DNA from: Bradyrhizobium sp. ORS 285
GTDB taxonomy: Bacteria > Pseudomonadota > Alphaproteobacteria > Rhizobiales > Xanthobacteraceae
Length of the DNA stretch: 64,000 nucleotides
Reading direction: 5' to 3'
NCBI RefSeq assembly: GCF_900176205.1
Contig: NZ_LT859959.1
Location: forward strand, 620,001-684,000
Shown here one piece after another: positions 58,271 through 64,000 of this stretch. The translations under genes were made by a program, and so were the position numbers. Every line of letters starts with the position of its first letter. Positions within the stretch are counted from its first letter, which is position 1. Under the pieces are notes generated by a model. That model searched no databases and was not told the DNA's origin. It saw only the letters and a list, made by a program, of their open reading frames with translations.

Positions 58271-58798
58271 ATGAAAGCCCAGCCGATTCGCGCAGCAATC
58301 CGCATCATCGGGATCGATCCCGGCCTCCGCCGCACCGGCTGGGGCGTGATCGAAAGCGAGGGCAACCGGCTGATCTATGTCGGCTGCGGCTCGGTCGAGC
58401 CGCCCGACGACCTGCCGCTGGCCAGCCGCCTGCTCGCGATCCATGAGGGACTGGCGAAGGTGCTGGCTGACTTCCAGCCGCTGGAGGCCGCGGTCGAACA
58501 GACCTTCGTCAACAAGGATGGCGTCGCCACCTTGAAGCTCGGCCAGGCCCGCGGCATCGCCATGCTGGCCCCCGCAATGTTCGGAATTTCGGTGGCCGAA
58601 TACGCCCCCAACCAGGTCAAGAAGACCGTCGTCGGGGCAGGGCATGCCGACAAGGGGCAGATCGCGGTGATGCTCAAGATCCTGCTGCCGAAGGCCGAGC
58701 CGCCGTCGGCCGATGCGGCCGACGCACTGGCGATCGCGATCACCCACGCGCATCACCGCCAGGGCCAGGCGCTGCGCATGAAGGTGGCCGGCCTATGA
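58271..58798 (+). CDS. ruvC: Crossover junction endodeoxyribonuclease RuvC
   Basis: This 175-residue Holliday-junction resolvase has [15 protein letters not shown] (first catalytic aspartate), [11 protein letters not shown] (catalytic glutamate), [18 protein letters not shown] and the C-terminal [14 protein letters not shown] with the remaining acidic residues. Length is normal. The last bases overlap the ruvA start (ATGA at 58795-58798), so ruvC and ruvA are translationally coupled. Confidence 0.97.
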   Translation: MKAQPIRAAIRIIGIDPGLRRTGWGVIESEGNRLIYVGCGSVEPPDDLPLASRLLAIHEGLAKVLADFQPLEAAVEQTFVNKDGVATLKLGQARGIAMLAPAMFGISVAEYAPNQVKKTVVGAGHADKGQIAVMLKILLPKAEPPSADAADALAIAITHAHHRQGQALRMKVAGL

Positions 58799-59412
58799 TC
58801 GGCAAGCTCAAGGGCCTGATCGATTCCTATACCGAGGATTTCGTGATCCTCGATGTCGGCGGCGTCGGTTACCAGGTGCACTGCTCGGCGCGGACGTTGC
58901 AGGCCTTGCCGTCACCGGGTGAAGCCGCCACATTGTCGATCGAGACCTATGTGCGCGAGGACCAGATCAAGCTGTTCGGTTTTCGCTCGGATGTCGAACG
59001 GGAATGGTTTCGTCTTTTGCAGACCGTGCAGGGCGTCGGCGCCAAGGTCGCTCTTGCCGTGCTCGGCACCTTGCCGCCGGCCGATCTCGCCAACGCGATC
59101 GCGCTACGCGACAAGGCCGCGGTGGCGCGTACCCCGGGCGTCGGCCCGAAGGTCGCCGAGCGTATCGTGACCGAGCTGAAGGACAAGGCGCCGGCCTTTG
59201 CCGATGTCGATCCCGGCGTGGTGCGGTTGTCCGGTGCGATCGAGGAATCGCGCGCGCCGCAGCCGATCGCGGATGCGATCTCCGCGCTCATCAATCTCGG
59301 CTATGGCCAGCCGCAGGCGGCCGCGGCCATCGCCGCTGCCTCGCGCACGGCCGGCGACAAGGCCGAGACCGCGCAACTCATCCGCCTCGGCCTCAAGGAG
59401 CTGGCGAAATAG
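58795..59412 (+). CDS. ruvA: Holliday junction branch migration protein RuvA
   Basis: This 205-residue junction-binding subunit has [12 protein letters not shown], the OB-fold [12 protein letters not shown], helix-hairpin-helix motifs ([14 protein letters not shown] and [20 protein letters not shown]) and the C-terminal RuvB-binding domain [20 protein letters not shown]. It works with RuvB to move Holliday junctions. A deaminase-like gene separates it from ruvB. Confidence 0.97.
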   Translation: MIGKLKGLIDSYTEDFVILDVGGVGYQVHCSARTLQALPSPGEAATLSIETYVREDQIKLFGFRSDVEREWFRLLQTVQGVGAKVALAVLGTLPPADLANAIALRDKAAVARTPGVGPKVAERIVTELKDKAPAFADVDPGVVRLSGAIEESRAPQPIADAISALINLGYGQPQAAAAIAAASRTAGDKAETAQLIRLGLKELAK

Positions 59413-59458
59413 CCGCGCGCCGCTGTGACGGACGCGCAGAAGGACAACGATCTTCCCC

Positions 59459-59878
59459 ATGGTGAGCAAGAAGGACAAGGAGCTGATCGAGGCGGCGACT
59501 TTGGCGGTGAAGAACCGCTACCGCAACGATTGGCAGGAGGTCGGCGCGGCCATGCGCACCCGCGACGGCCGCATCATCACCGGCGTCAACATCGACGCCT
59601 ATCTCGGCCGCAACGCCGTCTGCGCGGAGGCCATCGCCATCGGCCGCGCCATCACCGAGCACGGCGACCATGGTATCGAGACCATCGTGGCGGTGCGCCA
59701 TCCGAAGCCCGGTGAGCCGGGTGAGGTCTCAGTGGTGTCGCCCTGCGGTACCTGCCGCGAGCTGATCCATGACTACGACGCGAAGGCGCGCGTCATCGTG
59801 CCGTCGAACGGCAAGGGGCCTGACGTCGTGACCATCGGCGAGTTGCTACCGAACAAGTACCGGCGCGGCAACGAATGA
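59459..59878 (+). CDS. Cytidine deaminase-like protein
   Basis: This 139-residue zinc-dependent deaminase-fold protein has [25 protein letters not shown] near residues 40-64 (zinc-ligand cysteine plus catalytic glutamate CAE) and [11 protein letters not shown] near 90-100 (PCxxC). The active-site set is complete. The subgroup is near blasticidin S deaminases and small cytidine deaminases; substrate is not predictable. It is inserted between ruvA and ruvB and its TGA overlaps the ruvB ATG (ATGA at 59875-59878), so it is expressed with the ruv genes. The start is ATG 59459. Confidence 0.9.
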   Translation: MVSKKDKELIEAATLAVKNRYRNDWQEVGAAMRTRDGRIITGVNIDAYLGRNAVCAEAIAIGRAITEHGDHGIETIVAVRHPKPGEPGEVSVVSPCGTCRELIHDYDAKARVIVPSNGKGPDVVTIGELLPNKYRRGNE

Positions 59879-60924
59879 AGCCGCCTGCGCGCATGGTGAG
59901 CCCGGAGCGGCGCTCCGACGATGTCGGCGACACCGCGCTGCGTCCGCAGCAGCTGTCGGAGTTCGTCGGCCAGCAGCAGGCGCGCGCCAATCTGTCGATC
60001 TTCATCGAGGCGGCGCGCAAGCGCGGCGAGGCGCTCGATCATGTGCTGTTCGTCGGTCCTCCGGGTCTCGGCAAGACGACGCTGGCGCAGATCGTCGCGC
60101 GCGAGCTCGGCGTGGGTTTCCGCGCGACGTCGGGTCCTGTGATTGCCAAGGCCGGCGATCTCGCGGCGCTGCTGACTAATCTCGAAGAGCGCGACGTGCT
60201 GTTCATCGACGAGATCCATCGCCTGAGCCCCGCGGTCGAGGAGGTGCTCTATCCCGCGATGGAGGATTTCCAGCTCGACCTCATCATCGGCGAGGGCCCC
60301 GCCGCGCGCTCGGTCAAGATCGATCTGTCGAAGTTCACCCTGGTGGGCGCGACGACGCGCGCGGGCCTGCTGACCAATCCGCTGCGTGACCGGTTCGGCA
60401 TTCCGATCCGGCTGAACTTCTATACTGTCGAGGAGCTCGAAGGCATTGTCACCCGCGGTGCCCGCGTGCTCGGGATTGGCATGACCCCCGATGGCGCCAA
60501 CGAGATCGCCCGCCGCGCTCGCGGCACGCCGCGCATCGCCGGTCGGCTGCTGCGCCGTGTGCGCGACTTTGCCTCCGCTGCCGACGCCAGCGCGATCGAC
60601 CGAGCCATCGCGGATCACGCGCTGAGCGCGCTGGAGGTGGATGCAGCCGGACTCGACGCGATGGACCGGCGCTATCTCTCGACCATTGCGCTGAACTACG
60701 GCGGCGGCCCGGTCGGCGTCGAGACCATGGCGGCGGCGCTGTCGGAGCCGCGCGATGCGATCGAGGACATCATTGAGCCTTATCTGATCCAATGCGGCTA
60801 TCTGCAGCGTACCCCGCGCGGCCGGCTGCTGACCTCGCATGCCTTCAAGCATCTCGGCATGGCCGAGCCCGCCAACCGCGATCAAACCCAGATCGGCCTG
60901 TTCGGCAATGACGACGATGATTAA
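59875..60924 (+). CDS. ruvB: Holliday junction branch migration helicase RuvB
   Basis: This 349-residue AAA+ motor has [22 protein letters not shown], Walker [13 protein letters not shown] near residues 62-73, Walker [17 protein letters not shown] near 108-123, sensor 1 [19 protein letters not shown] and a C-terminal winged helix with [19 protein letters not shown]. It powers branch migration with RuvA. The ATG overlaps the deaminase-like gene by 4 bp. Confidence 0.97.
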   Translation: MKPPARMVSPERRSDDVGDTALRPQQLSEFVGQQQARANLSIFIEAARKRGEALDHVLFVGPPGLGKTTLAQIVARELGVGFRATSGPVIAKAGDLAALLTNLEERDVLFIDEIHRLSPAVEEVLYPAMEDFQLDLIIGEGPAARSVKIDLSKFTLVGATTRAGLLTNPLRDRFGIPIRLNFYTVEELEGIVTRGARVLGIGMTPDGANEIARRARGTPRIAGRLLRRVRDFASAADASAIDRAIADHALSALEVDAAGLDAMDRRYLSTIALNYGGGPVGVETMAAALSEPRDAIEDIIEPYLIQCGYLQRTPRGRLLTSHAFKHLGMAEPANRDQTQIGLFGNDDDD

Positions 60925-61007
60925 CGAATCTGCTGACAATCTGCACAGACGCACCCGAAATCGGTTGCAATGAACGAGGAAAAGGATTGCGTGCGAGGAG
61001 TTCGTCC

Positions 61008-61928
61008 ATGCTGTCACGCCGCCGCTTTCTGAAATTCTCGGGCGCTTTCGCCGCCACCGGTTTTTCCACCGCCACCTATGGCGTCGGCATCGAGCCGCTC
61101 CGCCTCGGCGTCACCGACTATCACATCCGTCCGCGCAACTGGCCGGCCGGGCTGACACTGAAGATCGCGGCGATCGCGGACATCCACGCCTGCGATCCCT
61201 GGATGTCGCTGATGCATATCGACGGCATCGTGCAGCGAACCAATGCGCTGAAGCCGGACCTGATTGTCCTGCTCGGTGACTACGTGGCCGGTCACCGTCA
61301 TCATCTCGGGCGCATCGACGCCGCGGAGTGGGCGCCGGTGCTCGGCGGCCTCAAGGCGCCGCTTGGCGTCCACGCCATTCTCGGCAATCACGACTACTGG
61401 GACGACCGGACCGTGCAGCGCGACGGCCATGGCGCGCCATACGCCCAAAAGGCGCTCGAGACCGCCGGGATTCCGGTCTACGAGAACGAGGTCTTACGAC
61501 TCACCAAGAACGGCCATGCCTTCTGGCTCGCCGGTCTCGGCGATCAGCTCGCCTATATGCCGGCGCGACGCTTCCGGCCGGTGCCGCGGATCGGCGTCGA
61601 TGATCTCAAGGCCACGCTTCAGAAGGTTACCGACAGGGCACCGGTGATCCTGCTTGCTCATGAGCCCGACATCGCGCTTCGCGTGCCGGCGCGCGTGTCG
61701 CTGCAGTTGTCCGGCCACACGCATGGCGGCCAGGTCCGCGTGCTCGGCTGGTCGCCTGCGGTGCCCACGCGCAACGGCGTCAACCTCGCTTACGGCCATA
61801 TCCGCACGCAGTGCGACGTGATCGTCTCGGGCGGGCTCGGCTGCAGCATCATGCCGGTCAGGATCGGCATGCCGCCGGAGATCGTGCAGGTCACGATCTC
61901 CGGGGAACAAATGGAGGTGACGTCTTAA
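61008..61928 (+). CDS. Tat-exported metallophosphoesterase (YkuE/LpxG-like)
   Basis: This 306-residue calcineurin-like phosphoesterase has a Tat signal (SRRRFLKFSG at residues 3-12). Metal-site motifs are IAAIADIHA, VLLGDYVAG, GNHDYWDD, LAHEPD and LSGHTHGGQ. Homologues such as YkuE hydrolyse phosphodiesters at the membrane surface, and LpxG removes UDP during lipid A synthesis in Chlamydia. The ATG at 61008 has GAGGAG 7 nt upstream. It lies between ruvB and ybgC on the plus strand. Confidence 0.92.
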   Translation: MLSRRRFLKFSGAFAATGFSTATYGVGIEPLRLGVTDYHIRPRNWPAGLTLKIAAIADIHACDPWMSLMHIDGIVQRTNALKPDLIVLLGDYVAGHRHHLGRIDAAEWAPVLGGLKAPLGVHAILGNHDYWDDRTVQRDGHGAPYAQKALETAGIPVYENEVLRLTKNGHAFWLAGLGDQLAYMPARRFRPVPRIGVDDLKATLQKVTDRAPVILLAHEPDIALRVPARVSLQLSGHTHGGQVRVLGWSPAVPTRNGVNLAYGHIRTQCDVIVSGGLGCSIMPVRIGMPPEIVQVTISGEQMEVTS

Positions 61929-61989
61929 GCTTGCGCCCGCGGCTCACTTGCGCGAAACGATTGCCATTTCCGGCGATCGAGGATTTCCA

Positions 61990-62439
61990 ATGACCGCAAA
62001 GCATCTCGACGGCGAGATCCGCGATGGCCGTCATCACATGCAGGTCCGCGTCTATTACGAGGACACCGACTTCTCAGGTATCGTCTACCATGCCAACTAC
62101 CTCCGCTTCATGGAGCGCGGCCGCACCAATCATCTGCGGCTGATGGGCGCCGAGCAGCACGCGCTGTTCGCGGAAGCCGCCAGCGAGGCCCCGGGCTTCG
62201 CCTTCGTGGTGCGCTCGATGATGCTCGATTTTATGCGGCCGGCCCGCATGGATGACGTGCTCGACGTCGTCACCTGGCCGATCGCGGTCAAGGGCGCCTC
62301 GATCACGCTGGCGCAGGAAGTCCGGCGCGGCGAGGACGTGCTGGTCAAGGCCGACGTCCGCGTCGCCTTCATCAGCGGCGGCAAGGCCCAGCCGATCCCG
62401 AAGGCGCTGCGCGACCTGATGAAGGCCGACCTTGCCTAG
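61990..62439 (+). CDS. ybgC: Tol-Pal system-associated acyl-CoA thioesterase YbgC
   Basis: This 149-residue hotdog-fold thioesterase has the active-site segment YYEDTDFSGIVYHANYLRFMERGR near residues 22-45 and the C-terminal strand RVAFISGGKAQPIPKAL. YbgC hydrolyses short acyl-CoAs and is normally the first gene of ybgC-tolQRAB-pal. Here the frame ends 3 bp from the stop of a convergent helicase-nuclease gene, so tolQ does not follow directly. The ATG at 61990 is the family start. Confidence 0.93.
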   Translation: MTAKHLDGEIRDGRHHMQVRVYYEDTDFSGIVYHANYLRFMERGRTNHLRLMGAEQHALFAEAASEAPGFAFVVRSMMLDFMRPARMDDVLDVVTWPIAVKGASITLAQEVRRGEDVLVKADVRVAFISGGKAQPIPKALRDLMKADLA

Positions 62440-62442
62440 CCG

Positions 62443-64000
62443 TCAAGCCGGCGCGGTGGGCGAGATCTCCTGCGGCTTCGTCAGCAGCATTCCCTCGCGG
62501 CGCAGGCTTCCTTCGTCCAGAAGATCCTTGAGGCTGCTCTGCACGGCCTCGCGCAACGCCGCACTTGTCGTTCCAAAGCCAAACAGGCGGGCGACCGCCT
62601 GGATCAACTGGTCCTCCTCGGCGCCAAAGTTCTGCTCGACGACCTGCATGATGGCCGCCTTGATCTCCTCCGGCGGCAGCATCTCGGGCTTGCGCAAGGT
62701 CGTCGATTGCACGTCCTCGCGGTTGCGCACGACGATCGTCTGGCCGGGCACGACATAGAACGGGCCTCCAGCGATCTGCTCTTTCGCCACCGCCGCGTTC
62801 AGCGCCGCCTTTACCGCATCGCGGATGCGATTGCCGGCGCGGGCAAGGCCCCAGGCCGATCGGATGCGGACGATGATTTCCGATTCATGCACCGGCCCCT
62901 CGACGGCGACGATCTCGACGACATGCTTCGTCATCGTTGCAAGCGACGTCTCGTGCGGCTCGGTCTCCCGACGCACCCGCAGTCTGGCCTCCTCGTAGGG
63001 CGCCATCGTTGGCCTTGGGGCCAGGACCGCGGGAGGGCGGTCGTAGGTCGGCTCCGGCGCGGCGACATCGGCTTTGACTGAGGGCTCGGGCTGCTTTGCA
63101 GCAGTCCCTTTGTCGATCTCCCGCCAATGCGCCTTCGCCGCCTCGATCGCGCGCAGCACCTTCTCAGTCTCCTCGTTCGGACGGAGAAACCAGTCGGTCG
63201 ACCAGATGCGATGCAGCACCCAGCCATGGGATTCGAGCACGTTCTGCCTCAGCCGATCGCGATCGCGCGCCGAGCGGGATGCGTGATACTGCGCGCCGTC
63301 GCATTCGATGCCGAGCAGGAAGCGGCCGGGCTTGTCAGGGTCGACGATCGCAAGATCGACGAAGAATCCGGCGGTGCCGATCTGGGTCTTCACATCGTGG
63401 CCGAGCGCCCGCAGCTTCGCGGCGACCTGCTCCTCGAACACGGAGTCGGGATCGCGGCCGGTCTCCTGCGCAACGCCGAGCTGTCCGGTCTGGGCGAAGG
63501 TGAGGAACGTCTTCAGTGCCGCAATGCCGCGGCCCTTGGCGCGCGACAGATCGATGTCGTCGCCTGTGATCGAGGAGAACACCTCGGAGCGCAGCTTGGC
63601 ACGGGAGATCAGCACATTGAGGCGGCGTTCGCCGCCGTCCGAATTCAGCGGGCCGAAGCTCATCGAGACGAAGCCTTCCTTCGTCCGGCCGTAGCCCATC
63701 GAGATGAAGATGACGTCGCGCTCGTCGCCCTGGATGTTCTCCAGGTTCTTGACGAAAAACGGCTCGCTGGTCCCGCGGGAGAAGAACTCCTCGGTGTCGG
63801 GGCTCTCCTTCCGCAAGACTTCGAGCTGGTCCTGAATCGCTTGCCGCTGGGCCACGGAGAAGGTCGCGACGCCCAGGCTCCGTTCCGGGGTCTCGCGCGC
63901 GTGACGCATGACGGCCTCGGCCACGAGTCGCGCTTCCCTGGGATTGGTCCGGCTACTGCCGCGCTCGTAATGCGCATCGGGGTTGTAGTTGAACTTCAGC
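62443..64000 (-). CDS. Large helicase-nuclease protein with DUF3320 domain, C-terminal part (defence-type, Hhe-like)
   Basis: The frame is open to the right edge and gives the last 518 residues. From the N-terminal side: the end of a Upf1-like superfamily-1 helicase (YERGSSRTNPREA, IQGDERDVIFISMGYGR, RRLNVLISRAK), a Vsr/MTES-like endonuclease domain (about 63190-63470: SVFEEQVAAKLRALG, VDLAIVD, GIECDGAQYHASR, SHGWVLHRIWSTDWF), a charged linker and a C-terminal DUF3320-type domain (RIRSAWGLARAGNRIRDAV). This order matches very large DUF4011-helicase-Vsr proteins, including HheA of the Hhe anti-phage system. The N-terminus is outside. It is convergent with ybgC. Confidence 0.85.
   Translation of the reverse strand, partial: LKFNYNPDAHYERGSSRTNPREARLVAEAVMRHARETPERSLGVATFSVAQRQAIQDQLEVLRKESPDTEEFFSRGTSEPFFVKNLENIQGDERDVIFISMGYGRTKEGFVSMSFGPLNSDGGERRLNVLISRAKLRSEVFSSITGDDIDLSRAKGRGIAALKTFLTFAQTGQLGVAQETGRDPDSVFEEQVAAKLRALGHDVKTQIGTAGFFVDLAIVDPDKPGRFLLGIECDGAQYHASRSARDRDRLRQNVLESHGWVLHRIWSTDWFLRPNEETEKVLRAIEAAKAHWREIDKGTAAKQPEPSVKADVAAPEPTYDRPPAVLAPRPTMAPYEEARLRVRRETEPHETSLATMTKHVVEIVAVEGPVHESEIIVRIRSAWGLARAGNRIRDAVKAALNAAVAKEQIAGGPFYVVPGQTIVVRNREDVQSTTLRKPEMLPPEEIKAAIMQVVEQNFGAEEDQLIQAVARLFGFGTTSAALREAVQSSLKDLLDEGSLRREGMLLTKPQEISPTAPA

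Overview
The window is a high-GC chromosomal segment from an alphaproteobacterium, most likely Bradyrhizobium or a close Nitrobacteraceae relative (Rhodopseudomonas/Nitrobacter group). The evidence is the codon and GC character, the cysteine-free L31 type, DUF1465/RcdA, DUF1192 and DUF4164 proteins, a Calvin-subtype aldolase, a feruloyl-CoA synthase beside a MarR regulator, and numerous Bradyrhizobium-type palindromic extragenic repeats. No tRNA, rRNA, CRISPR, integrase or transposase was found. Most of the window is conserved housekeeping and catabolic sequence; accessory character is concentrated at about 43.2-52.3 kb and at the right edge.

Region by region. 0-6.2 kb: an Opp/Dpp-type ABC importer operon (tail of one solute-binding protein, a complete paralogous binding protein with a Tat signal, two permeases, two ATPases) with overlapping genes. 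6.4-15.9 kb: a membrane chemoreceptor with a C-terminal PilZ domain, a feruloyl-CoA synthase divergent from a MarR regulator, a multi-domain GGDEF/EAL protein with a degenerate GGDEF motif, a quinone oxidoreductase and a DUF1192 protein. 16.0-19.9 kb: a probable structured small RNA with a strong terminator, rcdA-like DUF1465, rpmE, and an MsbA-like ABC exporter. 20.1-24.7 kb: an uncharacterised MotA/ExbB-like plus MotB/OmpA-like membrane pair coupled to a GNAT acetyltransferase, then a DUF1295 protein overlapping a cyclopropane-synthase-like methyltransferase. 24.9-30.3 kb: an RND efflux adaptor and pump, and a small secreted/outer-membrane protein. 30.5-42.2 kb: a long minus-strand run, in transcription order tkt, recQ, gap, pgk, a small coiled-coil protein, fba, a small protein coupled to a ThiE-like protein, a Sel1-repeat protein and an inositol monophosphatase. 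42.4-43.2 kb: DUF4164 and zapA, overlapping.

43.2-52.3 kb separates zapA from the 6S RNA candidate and the 5-formyltetrahydrofolate cyclo-ligase gene, which are usually its direct neighbours in alphaproteobacteria. The intervening genes are accessory in flavour (SnoaL-like, small membrane protein, serine hydrolase, multicopper oxidase, GST, orphan TAXI binding protein, secreted DsrE-like protein), followed by about 1.4 kb of repeat-rich non-coding DNA. 52.6-57.2 kb: cyclo-ligase, a YmdB-type phosphodiesterase, and two adjacent soluble chemoreceptors that carry a related sensor-like domain at the C-terminus. 57.4-62.4 kb: yebC, ruvC, ruvA, a cytidine-deaminase-like gene, ruvB, a Tat-exported metallophosphoesterase and ybgC. 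At the right edge, only 3 bp beyond ybgC and convergent with it, is the C-terminal part of a large helicase-nuclease-DUF3320 protein of a type known from defence systems, sitting where tolQ would normally be expected.

Functional identifications rest on recognised sequence motifs; no database search was run.
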